Shown piece after piece: positions 33,093-44,914 of a stretch of DNA of 64,000 bases. This DNA is from Lyophyllum atratum (taxonomy: Eukaryota > Basidiomycota > Agaricomycetes > Agaricales > Lyophyllaceae): positions 124,001 to 188,000 of the forward strand of contig JACGCN010000035.1 of the NCBI GenBank assembly GCA_014905825.1, given 5' to 3'. The stretch's first letter is position 1, and each line of letters begins with the position of its first letter. The position numbers and the translations under genes are program-made. The notes under the pieces were generated by a model. The model was not told the DNA's origin. It did not search any database and worked only from the letters and a program-made list of their open reading frames with translations.

Positions 33093-36000
33093 ATGGCTCT
33101 TGTTGTCACACTGGCGAAACACGCCTTGGTCGTTGGCGGTCTAGTGCTCATCGGTGCGCATGTATAAACATCTGATTTCATTCCGTTGGATTAACATGTC
33201 TTTCCAGTCAATGCTGCGTCACATTCGCTAGGGGTGTCAAAGCTGCAGTCAGACTGTGGTACACTATACACTGTTGTGACTGGAGATGGCTGCTCCGCCA
33301 TCGCGGAGTCTGCAGGAATTACTCAAGCGCAACTCGCCGCGTTGAACCCTTCACTGAACTGCACAACGCTCGCGGTCGGTCAGGGTCTTTGTCTCGCTCT
33401 TCCATGCTCGAAAACGTACGTCGTCGCGTCTGGTGACTGGTGTGCAAAGATCGAGGGCGACCAAAACATCACCGAGGCCGACATGTTGTCGCTCAACCCT
33501 GGATTAGCCTGCGGGGCGATCTTTGCTGGGCAACGACTTTGCATCGCACCCCCTGTCGTCGATCCTGCTCCCCCTTCGACAGAACCTCCCCCAGTTATCA
33601 TTCCAGCCGACCCTTATCCAACCGTCCCGTGCCAGAATAAAATCGCCATTACGGAGGGCGACACATGCTTCGACCTTGCCGTACAATACGGAATCCAACT
33701 ATCACAGTTCACGTCTATGAATGGAAATCTTGTGTGCGAACATCTGCAAGCCGGAGACATTGCTTGCGTTCTTCCGGCATGCGGGAGCATTTACAAAGTG
33801 AATGACCCGAATTCATTCCTGAAACATGATGCTTATAATCGTAATGCGAATCTTAGGTTCAAAACGGAGACTGGTGTGCTAAGATCGAAGGAGACTTCTC
33901 TCTTCAAAGCGGCGAACTAAACACTTTGAATCCAGGACTCTCTTGTGATACCCTAGCGGCCGACCAAACACTTTGTGTAGCACCTCCGGTTGCAGTACCC
34001 CCAGACGACTCCACCCCAACATATGCGCCACGAGACGTATACCCGGTGTTCTCGCCTGGAAACTATATTCCTCAGTCACCAGTCGCCAGCTATCTTAATG
34101 CGAATGATTCACGAAAAACATTTGCTGGAGATCTCATCTTTCAAGGTCGGTGATTCTTTGTGTATCCTACGAAGGTTAACTCGATATTTCTGCAGGTACT
34201 TCCTCGCACATGTCTACATTCTCAAGGGCAGATATCAACCGTGATGGAGCACTCGACATCAATGAGTTGCGCACCTTGATGGCAGTCAGTCCCTCTGCTG
34301 CGCGCGGCGTAACAGGCATCAACGACGCTGAACAATTCGCTCAACACATCATGACTTCATCGGACACGAACGGTATGGATTTTGTCCATTCGGCTTGTAA
34401 CATAAGTCTTACTTAGTGTTAGGCGACGGAAAAATCAGCCAGGATGAATACTTGAGCGCTGTTGGACAGGCACAGCAAGCGACGACAGATGCCTCCTTCG
34501 CTGGGGCTGAAAAACGAGAACTTGGTCATCCTCAGAAACGTAAGGCCAGAACATATACAGTCATTTAGGCAGCTAATCGGCCGTTTCCTAGGTATTATTC
34601 CTTTGCTCATTTTAGGTCTCATTGGCCTTCTCGTCATCGCATCGTTTGCAACGATGATGGGAGAGATGGAAAAGAAGAGTCGCCAACAAGCAGGCGAACT
34701 ATTGGACTACTTGGATATCACTTTCTGGGATCGCGAAGGCGGAGCGGCTGAGCCCAAGTGTTCTGCGTATATGTACTACTCTTCATCCTGTGCCGCTCTA
34801 GGTGCGCTATTTTGATTACATTCTGTCATCTTGCTCACAGCATTCAGGTAATTCTTGGGCGTCTGATTGCTCTGAAGGAGGAGAGAAAGTTTACGATGAA
34901 AGGTAAATCAAAAGCATCAGCACGAATTTTGGATTCTCACATGTTCCTCTAGCTGTAATGGGCTGTTTACGGATGGCGCCAAAGCTTGCGGATTCCTCGG
35001 ATGCTCTTCGTTGTGTACTTATCCCAAACTTTGATTATCTCATTCGGTAGCTAACCTGCTATCCAGGTTACAAGATCAAGTGGGTTGTGGATTCGCCGTT
35101 TCGACAACGACTTACACTTTCTCAGTACCGAAGGTTGTTCATGTGACGCGCTGAATTACACAGTATGTATCTCTGACGTTTTTCTGTCCATCCTCGTCAT
35201 TCTTTTCTCTAGGCAGAAGAGGGGTACTACTATTCAGACGATGGTGATTCCACCACCACAGAGAGCGGGGTGGCGGCCTGCCGATCCAAGTGTTCAAACC
35301 TCACTGGCTGCGTTGGGTAGGTGTTGATGTTTCTCAGTTCTTTCAAGCTTGCTGAAAGTTTCAAACTAGCTTCACCGTCACTCCCGCATCCTCCGACGAT
35401 ACTCTCACTTGCAAGGTGTTGAAGAGCATGAATACCAAGGTTCAGCAGGACCGTGCTGCATCGTTTAAATTAATCGGACGTGCGTAATAGCGGCCCAGCG
35501 ATTTTACATCATCTAACGAAGCTACATCCAGCGCCTGTTGGGTCATCGGGAAATCCGATATGTCCCGTAGTCCCACAAGGATATGCACCACGTCCTTTAG
35601 CCCAGATGCAAAGCGACCAGCTATGGGGGGAATGGCGCTCCTGGTCATACACCAAGTCGGTGAGGATTTCGAGGATACGACGTGTCACGTCACATATTGC
35701 TCATTCTCGCGTGTAGTATCTAACTGGCGCGCAAAAGCGAGCCGACTCTTGTCCCACGGGTCCTCCTAAGAAGCGTAGCCTAGAATCATCGGCGCTGGAA
35801 CGGCGTCAACAACGCAACGGAAATGTCACTGGTTTCGAACACCGCGAGCTGACTCCACGGGCTCTTGATACAGTCGACCTACGTAGTACGTATGGAACGA
35901 CGGTGAAGGACCAGGGCCTGAGTGGCGCATGCGCTTCCTTCACGACAACGTCCTTGGTTGAAGTGCGATGGCTTCGCCCTACGTTCGATATCATATTCTA

Positions 36001-37081
36001 ATGTTTGAGCAGGGAACTATCAAAAGGACATACAAACGTATAGGCATTACTAACGATCTTTCTCCTCTTTGGATTCATGGCTGCCGTGCAGGATCGTCGA
36101 CAAACCTAGGTGAGTGATGACAACTTATGTGTGGCGCGAGTCTGACTCCTAGGTAGGAAATTATTTTTCGGATATCTACCAATGGGTGGGCAACAGCTAT
36201 ATTGCCACGGAAAGTTGCATGCCGTGGTCTTTTCCTGGTCGTCCTTCCTGCCAGGCACGTCAAACTATATACACTGCAAGGCGTCCATTTCTCAATTCTT
36301 TTTTGCAGGACAATCAATGCGCTGCCAGCCAATACGGCAAACTTCCTTACATAACCAGTACCAAGTCGTTCGTACTGCTAAACGCATATATGTTGTTGGG
36401 GGGTGTCACAGACATAGAAGAAATCAAGGACTGGCTCAAGGTGAGCTCGTGTGTTGAGCTCGTGGGGAGGCGTCTTTCTGAAGCTCACTTTGAAACTAGA
36501 ACAACGGACCGGTTTACATGTCAGTGAGTATGCTTTGCCTTTCCGCCAGTGGCAGCCTCTGATAACGGGATAGTTCACCGTGAACGACGGGTTCTCTAAA
36601 TACGTAGATGATCTCCATGCCAGTACTAAGGAGACAGTGTACTACGACGGTCTTTATCCCGCAACTTGTGGCTACGGCAATCACGCTAGTACGTCTCGGC
36701 TTCCTCGCGAACTCACTGTACACTGACTTGACCGCTGTTCAGTGACTGTCGTTGGATACTCGCATTACACACGCGACGATGATCCCTGTGGCCCTGCCCC
36801 TCGCCTGTATTGGATCGTTCAAAACAGCTGGGGTTCACAGTTCGTGAAATGAACATAACAACGACTGTTCTTTGACGCTCATTGTCTTTTTAATCTAGGA
36901 AGGGGAGGAACGGACATGTGTTCATTGAAGTGGGATCTCTGGCTAATACAATTGGGTATGAGCCGGCGTATGGTATCAAGGTGTGTGCGGCGGTTTTGTG
37001 GAAATCGTGTCCCTGAATAACTCTATGTGATAGGTCAATGAGGGCCGGCAATGGTTCTCTTCGACGCTCCCTGTCGACTAA
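33093..37081 (+). CDS. LysM4 - EF-hand2 - TM - PAN-like - papain (C1A) fusion
   Basis: The signal peptide is joined over the first intron (MALVVTLAKHALVVGGLVLIVNA). Four LysM domains follow: 33250-33405, 33405-33550, 33635-33775, and one split by an intron at about 33800-33855 and ending near 33990; each has a TxxGDxC/W...N-type core. At 34200-34480 are two complete EF-hand loops (DINRDGALDINE and DTNGDGKISQDE), the second assembled across an intron. A hydrophobic helix lies at about 34600-34670 (IIPLLILGLIGLLVIASFATMM). A Cys-rich region (34750-35230) and a PAN/Apple-like segment (CRSKCSNLTGCVGFTVTP) follow, then a propeptide. The C1A peptidase begins near 35880: KDQG (oxyanion Gln), GACASF (catalytic Cys), GNHA (His) and YWIVQNSWGSQ (Asn). 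The end is TLPVD, TAA at 37079-37081. The join at about 34985-35090 has more than one possible donor. Predicted role: chitin- and Ca-binding cell-surface protease. Confidence 0.7.
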
Positions 37082-37785
37082 GTGGTCGTGGCGCGTTTCC
37101 CGTTTTCTCTACGTCCCATTTTCTATACAGGTCATTGGTGTACATGTAGGTGTAGAACAAATTATGATCTTTGTCCCTCGTACTCTAGCAATGGTGTTGT
37201 AAAGCGACCTCCCCCACTCGCATGCAGTAGCTCCATCAGTCCCTTCGTGAACCGATGAGGTCGCCTGATGCGTTTCATACATGCTCCGCGTCCAGCCTGG
37301 AAATATTAAGAAGAGATGTCCACAGGAACTTCTACCTGGCGCTGCTCCCTGATCCCTGAGGAGTTGAACTCCCGAAGTTCAAGACATGCTATAGTAATCC
37401 CAAGTCGCGCGGAACTTCCATAGACCAAGTCCAGGCCCGCAACCTACCGCACCTCCCCGCCACATTCACCCAAACCCCACTTGCCAACTTCTATATCGAA
37501 TCAAAAAAAACAATGCTTGGTATATACGATAACTAAATGCAACAAGCCAGCGACGAGTCAAGTCTCTACGGAGGTATTAGCGCAAAATGAAGAAAAGCGA
37601 AATGAAAGCTGTCGTGGTGCGGTATAGTATGTATGATTCCATGCGTATGCATTCCATGATTTGACTGAAGCGTTGAACTCCCTCAGAACACATTAACCAA
37701 AAAAAAGCAATCCCAACTTCCAAGGCACCTAAAGTAAGTAGTAATCGACGCGAGCGCGAGGGCCGGGGCAGAGGGAAGCAGCTGA
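37082..37785. other. Convergent intergenic region
   Basis: This 704-base gap lies between two converging genes. It holds AT-rich presumed 3' ends and poly-A-like runs near 37500, with no gene. Confidence 0.5.
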
Positions 37786-40688
37786 TCAACAGCCACCCGG
37801 CATGAGTTTGTTCTTCGGCCACTGCTGCTTGAAGTCGTCCCTCCACAGCGTCAAGTTCGGATTCGTATACGCCTCCTTATACCTATTCCACATTCCCAAC
37901 ATCAGTAAAGGTAACACATGGGGTGGGGGGGGGGAGAAACAGCCACGCACGTATCAATATAAGCAGCAGTCGGGAAATCCTTCGGATCACACCCCACATT
38001 CCGCGCATCAGCAGGCTGGTACACCCTAATCCAATCAACGCGCATCGTCGCCGGCAGCTGAATGTTCTCGAAATCGATACCGCCAAAGTTGATCGAGAAT
38101 CCCAGATTGGCGATGATATACTACACGGTAAACGCGAGAAGTCAAGAGAGAGTTGGATCGTGTGCTTTTGAGAACGTACCATGGGTTCGAGTGGCATAGG
38201 TCGAGCTCCAATCTCAACGCGTGGATCAGGAGCTAGGCCGCCCGACTTGACCGTCCACGCGAGTTTGCCGTCGTTGATCCACGAGATATACGCATTGTCG
38301 AAGCTGCCAGCTCACAAGATTAGATTCGGAGGACAGGAGAACAGGCGGAGAGGACGCACCCAGGTTGATACTGGAATCCAAACACCGTAAAGCACCCTTG
38401 CGTCCTCTCATAACACCCCTGGTTCGTGAGCGAAAGTCCGCTCGTGGTTTGTTGGAAAGCACCGCCTCTATATGCGTTCTGTTTAGTGATCGTAGGATCC
38501 GCGATGAACAAGTTGTCGCTCGTATTGAACCAAGTGTACTCGGCCTGAAGAACATAACTTCTTTAGCCTTTGTGTGTGGGGTATCAAATAGGAGAGAGGG
38601 CGTACATTGAAGGGAGCCCACTGGGAGGATAGTGACACCTATAGGAGTGTTAGCGTAGAGGGGACAGAGAAAGGTTGGGTGGACAGACCATTCCAACGCC
38701 CTCATCTACAATAGCTTCGAAGATATCGATTTCGGGCGCGGACCGACCGACATAGGTGCCATCACCTCTCACAGGACCAGGATGGGACTCGCCCGGACAT
38801 GTGCACGCAGCTGTAGGTGGAATTAAGCACGTCTGAGAATTCGTTGAGAGTCGAAGGGGAACGTACATAGACGTTGACCAGGCAAGTAAGACTTGTGGTT
38901 TGCATTCTCAGTGACCAGAGCAACCCCACGAGGGTAAGGAATACGCTTACGAGTTCATCACCATTCGCGGCATCACCATGTGTCACCGCATAGAGCGGGG
39001 TTTGCGTTCCAGGATACGTTTGATTGGGAAGCGTCCCGACGTCGCATGAATCGTAGGAGTATGGCCACTACAATGTCACACATTAATTGGTATTGGTGGA
39101 GCAGGTAACGTAACTTACTAGGCCCTCTAAACTTGCACCGAATCCAGCACGGCCTGTCCGCAGTTCATTAATGATAGTCCCCAGCCTCGAAGTAAAATAG
39201 CATACCCAAGTTACCCATGGTCCAGCTTGAGAAGACGAGTGTGAGTACTCAAAGGAAGGGGGCGACGTCGGACTTACACGGCTGGCCAGAGACCACTGTG
39301 AACGCAAAGTCAGAAACGTTCAGGTGAGAAAGGTAAGAGGCGCATACTGGACAGTGTTATCACCAGGCAATGAGACGGATGCTGTGAACGCGAAAGGTTC
39401 CTTCATTAGTCGCGTAAGAGCAAACAGGATTGATGTGGCATACTCTCGATCAAGCCACCAGTGAAACAGAATTTGTTCCTATAAAGTGGTCAGGACATAC
39501 AGGGGAAATGAGGCGCAACCGAAAATTACCATGATTGAATCTACCACCAGACATTCAGCTACGCTTCAGACGCGGGTACAGTGTGAACCTTACCATGCCA
39601 GATTTATAAGATAAGTTGTGGTTGTTATCCGGGTTCTTAACCTCCTCCAGCGTAAGATGAAGAGAACCATTGGCAGTGGTCGCTATATTCCAGATCCACA
39701 CTCAGTCCGCAAGCCATTCCAAGGCGCTCGAGCAACTTACCTCCAGAAGGGTCATACCACTCCAAGTCATTCTAAACACCACGCGACGACCGTGAGCTTC
39801 CGCCAAGAGTCTCCCAAGACGCCAAGCAGTGCTCACCGTTCCCCAATAATGCAGATCCACAGCCTCCCAGTACGGGTCATCGCCAGGGTAAAACGTGCGT
39901 CCGTCTTGGTTGAACTCGTCCGAGAACACGAGCACCCACTCATCGTTCTTGTTCTGGTACGATTTCTTCGTGTACGCATTCTTCGGCGTGTCGCGGTCGA
40001 TCAGGCCCCAATTACCGGGGATATCGGCAATTTGGCCAGTTGCATTAACACCGCCGAGGTTGAAGCCACCCTGCGTTGATTGGGTCTTGGTGAGGAAGTG
40101 GCTGAGGATTGGGAAACCTATCGGAGGTGGGAAGAGGGTCAGGTCAGTACATTTGTGCCTAGGCAGTCACGACGTTGTGACTGCTCGGGGGGAAATGCTC
40201 ACCGGCGCTGTCGAGGTCATGTGCGGTGAGTACAAGAAGCTCAAAGGAGGGTGGAGAGGACGTACAAGAGCATCAAGATACCCGCCGCCAGAATGAAGAG
40301 ACACCCAAGGTTAGCTAAACCACGCAAGGTGATGAAGCTCCCGCCCTTGTCGTTCTGCATATCTCGATTGGGAGCGGGGTTGTGCAGGTCATCGTCCGGC
40401 TCTGGATTGTTCAGGTGTATGCCCCATTGTGCTGGTGACGCCGAGAGGGAGTACTGCGGAAGTCAAGTCAGGCGGAGACGAACCGATGTGACACTGATCT
40501 AAGTAACCTTTTCTGAAAGAGAAGCCTGAGGGCGGATAAGCACGGGTTCCACTGTGGGATTAGTTGGAAAGACCTACGGGATAGCCAGATGAGTGACGAC
40601 CAGAGTCAGGGCGTGGCGCTGAGGAAGGGAGAAGGCTGGTCGCAGATGCTGATGAGTGTTGAGTGTACTGCAATTGTGGGGGGGCCAT
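37786..40688 (-). CDS. KRE6/SKN1-type beta-glucan synthesis protein
   Basis: This is a type II membrane protein of the Golgi/ER needed for beta-1,6-glucan synthesis; its lumenal domain is a GH16-like fold. The cytosolic N-terminus reads LSEKYSLSASPAQWG and EPDDDLHNPAPNRD, then a single helix (LRGLANLGCLFILAAGILMLL, about 40280-40340). The lumenal domain follows: QNKNDEWVLVFSDEFNQDGRTFYPGDDPYWEAVDLHYWGT, TANGSLHLTLE, LPGDNTVQGLWPAVWTMGNLGR, the catalytic-type PEIDIFEA (ExDxxE, about 38720) and the C-terminal NVGCDPKDFPTAAYI...YTNPNLTLW block. It ends NKLMPGGC, TGA at 37786-37788. At least 12 introns are inferred. The start at 40686-40688 (MAPPQLQYTQHSS) is my best guess: it needs a short intron (about 40555-40600) with a weak donor. 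Confidence 0.88.
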
Positions 40689-41680
40689 TCGAGAAACCAG
40701 AAAAAGTAAATAAACCCCTGCAGACGAGGTGCGTAGGTGTCGACGTTACAGGGAGATGTGGCTGTGTGGGATAAAGAATGGGAGGAGTTGGTCGCGGACG
40801 GGAAACGATTACAGAAAGCGAAGAACAAGTACCAAAGGCGGTGACAACGAAAAGGTTAGGGACGGATTTATGGCCCGCCACGTGCCTGCCAACGATTGCC
40901 GTGAAGATCAGGGAACGGCAGGAAAAGCCCATGCGGTTGTTAGGTCCCAGCATCATCCTGTCGACCTCACACCGGTACTTCAAGACAGACAACAGCTCCG
41001 TATGGAGGGCTGAGGAGGTGCAGTCCTCGATGAAGATGTTCAAGCCAGGCGTGATTGCAATTGCAATTTGCGCCAAGGATTTTGCTTCAGATACTCTCTG
41101 TACATTGATAACGGTGATCAATCGCCATCGACCTCAAGTACATTGGCAGAAAACGTTGCAACTGAATCAAATTCGCACTTGGGCGCTGTGTTCGTAGGTA
41201 TGTAACCGTCGAAAGATCACAATGATCTATGGGTCTAAAGGAGCTATACTCACTCACTCTGTGACTGAGAACACAAGTTACATCGGACACTCATGCTATG
41301 TTTATAGCCTTGTTCTTGATCCCCAGATCTTGAGGTCTTGACGTTCTTGAGGAATTCTCTGGCATTCTGTGCCCGAACGAAATTCCACGACGAGGGCAAC
41401 GGTGGTGGATGGAAACCACAAGTTATCTTTCTATTTATAGAATGCCTTCTAGCGTAGGCAACTATCAACAGTTTTCCACTCCACAAATCATAATTCCTCC
41501 CTGAATACATACGTACATACTATTTCATCATTGACGCTTCGTGTCGCATGTCTTCGGTCCGAGTTATTCTTGGGCAATCAAACCGATAGTTTTCCTCCAT
41601 CCTATAGTATATACGGCCTATAGCTCGCGGTATTTCTTCCTGTAATAGATACAATACACTTAATATCTTCTCCTCCTCTC
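40689..41680. other. Intergenic region between KRE6-like gene and ADE13
   Basis: This 1-kb stretch has no recognised gene. A 171-codon minus frame at 40606-41121 overlaps the KRE6-like 5' end and shows no domain. It probably contains the promoter of the KRE6-like gene. Confidence 0.5.
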
Positions 41681-43695
41681 TCAGACATTCAATTCGACTC
41701 TTTGGCTCTTCGTCAACGCCTCCTGCAGCTCCTCCGTAGAAAGCGCCGGAGTCACCCAGTCCTTGACAAACGCATCGACCTGCTCCGGCGCACGGCCAAT
41801 AAAGCTCGTGGGATCGAGTAGCGCATCCAGCTGGTCCTTGATAGGATCGAAGTACGGTTCCTTGCGTATACGCTCGATAAGATCGTTCTCCAGCCCGAGA
41901 TTCTTCACCTGGTGTGCCGCTTCATGGGAGAGAACCTGGACAAACGCGTATCGGGATCATCATCCCCACTCTTCGTTATGAAGTAAAGGACAGCTCACCC
42001 TGATCATCTCGTGGGCCTCTTGACGGTCGCCACCAGCTTTGACCATGGCCATGATGACGTTCTCCGTCGCCATGAACGGGAGCTCCTGCGCAATGCGGCG
42101 GGCGATGACCATGGGGTACACCACCAGACCCTCCGAGACGTTCTGCAGCGTCGACAGCACGATGTCAGCAGTCAAGAACGCCTCCGGTAGGGTAATCCTG
42201 CGGTTCGCACTGGAGAGAAGGTGTTAAGCCTCGAAAGAAGCCCAAAGAATGAGGGTGCATGGGAGACTGACCTGTCATCGAGGGTGCGCTCGAACCACTG
42301 CACGCTGGCGGTCATGAGCGCGTTTTGGTGGAGGACCATCAGGTGCCGGGCGAGACTGCAAACGCGTTCGCAGCGCATCGGGTTCCTTTTGTACGCCATC
42401 GCGGAGGACCCAATCTGGGTCGATTCGAATGGCTCCTCCATTTCCTGTAGACCCACGAGTTGACTGGAGACATCGCCATGACCATGAGTGACACACATAC
42501 CTTGAGGTTAGCTAGCAGCCTGATGTCAGTCGCGATCTTGTGTGCCGTCGCGCCGAGAGATGCAAGAGGTGCGAGGACATCGATATCGACTTTGCGGGAG
42601 TAGGTCTGAGAGGTTACCGGGTAGGCGTAGCTGAACCCAGAAAGCTCTGTGACCATCTTATCAAGAGCTTCCACCTACTCCAGAAGTTAGCACCGGCATT
42701 CTACCAATAGCAGGGGCAAACGATGCCTTCTCATGATCGCCATCAAACAGCGCCAGGAAACTAGCTTGAGTCCCAGTAGTCCCCTTGACGCCCCGGAACC
42801 CAATATCGTCACGCGCGCGCTGGATGTTCCTGAGGTCCCAAAGCAGCTCCTGAACCCACAGCGTCGCACGCTTCCCGACGGTCGTCAGCTGCGCCGGCTG
42901 GAAGTGCGTGAACCCCAGCGTCGGGAGCCCGCGGTACTGCTCCGCGAACGCCGACAGGCGCGATATGAGCACCCCCAGCGACCGAATCAGGTACGTCAGA
43001 CCCGTGCGCAGGAAGATGAGGTCAGCGTTGCTGTGTTGCGTTCATATATGGGTCATCAGGAGCGATACAGCTAGGGGAGGGGGACAAACTCGGTGACGTA
43101 GCATGATGTGGCTCCTAGGCTACGGATGGAGTCACTGAGACTTTGAGCTGAAAGCTGGGGAGGGAGGGGGACGTACTGGATGATACCGGCGGCTGCGGGG
43201 GCGACGGTTCCGAATGTGTGGACGTGCGCCATGACGTCGTGGCGGCGCTTCTTCTCTTCCTGGGCAGCGATCTCGAACTGCTCAGGAGTCAACCGCTGCC
43301 CCCCACCGGCCAAGTCAGAATGACGCCTCCCAGGTTGAACAACGAAAGAGAAACGCTTACGAGGTTATCTCTCATCTGCACCAGTGCCTCTTCCGATATA
43401 GGCAGGCCGAGATCGCGCTCGGCAATAGCAAGGTTCAGCCATAGCGTGCGCCAAGTGAAGAACCTGTTCTACACGGATCGCCACAGATCATGGAGGAAGA
43501 GAAAAGGAAAACAAGCGCCCTAGAGTTCATTAGCGTTTCCGACACGTGCACGAGGTATACACACTGCTGGTGAGAATAGATGCGCCATTTCCTTGCTCGC
43601 ATAGCGGCTGGACAGATAATGAGATATGATCGCGGTATGGAATGATTGAAGCCGAACCTTGAGAGAGGCGTCTGGTAGTTGTCAAATGCTTCCAT
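41681..43695 (-). CDS. ADE13: Adenylosuccinate lyase
   Basis: This enzyme cleaves SAICAR and adenylosuccinate in purine synthesis (cytosol, homotetramer). It starts at the ATG at 43693-43695 ([26 protein letters not shown] across an intron). Family landmarks in order: [28 protein letters not shown] near 43100, [36 protein letters not shown] (His/Thr-rich active site) and the fumarase-superfamily signature [15 protein letters not shown] (about 42390). It ends [12 protein letters not shown] at 41681-41683. About seven short introns. Housekeeping gene, well conserved. Confidence 0.92.
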
Positions 43696-44053
43696 CGTGG
43701 CGATCAGAGTACTTGAACGCGGTGGTTCAGCAGGCGAGATGTTAAGAAGACAGTGGTACAGGTCCCAGGTCAGCTCCAAAATTTGCCTTGTCGATTTCCA
43801 AAAATAGCCATCTGCGGCGGCACGTGGTCATTTGCCATGGTCACATGAGCATGCTTGGCGCCGTGTCGCACTCGAACCCCTGGATTCTGGAAGTCTTGAC
43901 TCAGGGACCTCACAAGGCAGGGCAGAGCAAAGTATACAGAGGGTTTACATACATACAACAGGGAATAATATCAAAGGCAGCACTACTACAATATGGGAAT
44001 ACACCTCCGATAATAGAAAAAGAAGAAATCTCGGGAGTCGCACAAAGCAGGTG
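43696..44053. other. Intergenic region, no gene seen
   Basis: This 358-base gap lies between the 3' end of the disordered protein gene and the start of ADE13; both genes are on the minus strand. It probably holds the ADE13 promoter. Confidence 0.5.
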
Positions 44054-44914
44054 TTACGAGAAAGACCCATGGATCAGGGCATCCCAAGCGCTCTTGGAGT
44101 CCAAAGTCTCTAGGAACTTAGCTTTCGGAGTACCCGGCCCCGATCCAGGAGCCCTCGGTCCGGCCGGCACAGTCCTGAGTTCTGGCGCGCTGTGTTGTTG
44201 CGTGTCGTGCAGGACCGATGGTCGCGTCGGAGAGTGGACCACAGGCGGAGGCAAGGACAAGGGCGGGAACTCCTCAGTCGGCGACGACGACGCACCATGG
44301 GTACTACGCGGCGACACAGGTGCAGAGGATGGAGCGGATGGTAGCGGGCCTGTGGGCCAATGTGGCTCCTTTGTTTCCTAGTGGATACCACCACAGATCA
44401 AGACTTGAGGGGCAGACGCTCATTGATGTCACTCACGGACTGTCCCAGGCGGGAAGGCGTATGGGGAAGATGCACGTTCCGAAGATGTAAATAGGCATCC
44501 GGGGCCAAGCGCCCATCAGCTGCCTGTACCGGCGTGGAGTTCGGTGGTTGTGGCTGCAGAGGGCTGCCGAATGATGCTGGGTGCGCGGGGCTCGCAGTTC
44601 CCGATGAGGAGAGCGACGAAGGTGTAAATGGCCGTTTCTTCAATAACGGGCGGCCGCATAACCAACCAATTAGAGATTTGGGAATAGAAATAACGCACCG
44701 GTGCTAGGATGCTGCCCAGCGCTAACCTCAGACTTAGTGCCTCCTTGTGTTGGATGTTTCGGTTGATGTGGCTGGGGTCGTGCTCGGCGAACTTTTCGGA
44801 CGGTGCATGCGACAATTCTGCAGGACGATTTTGGACCCGCGTCGGCTAGGCAAGAACGGGATCGCTGTATTTAAAAATGGATACGCATCTCGGATAATAA
44901 GGACCACGAACCAT
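44054..44914 (-). CDS. Pro/Ser-rich disordered protein of unknown function
   Basis: Four exons can be joined. The first runs from the ATG at 44912-44914 (MVRGPYYPRC); three short introns follow, at about 44845-44885, 44638-44700 and 44380-44435. Residues 1-60 are charged/helical (HINRNIQHKEALSLRLALGS). A Ser/Pro-rich disordered region follows, with LAPDAYLHLRNVHLPHTPSRL and THGASSSPTEEFPPLSLPPP. It ends with a conserved-looking KAKFLETLDSKSAWDALIHGSFS, stop at 44054-44056. I recall mushroom proteins with the same C-terminus but no function. It is probably intracellular. Confidence 0.55.

Noticed and set aside
40606..41121. 171-codon minus-strand frame
   Set aside because: It starts in the intergenic region and overlaps the KRE6-like 5' exon in a different frame; low-complexity Ser/Thr/Pro sequence with no family.
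43788..44381. 197-codon plus-strand frame
   Set aside because: Antisense to the last exon of the disordered protein; the minus-strand exons join with good splice sites.
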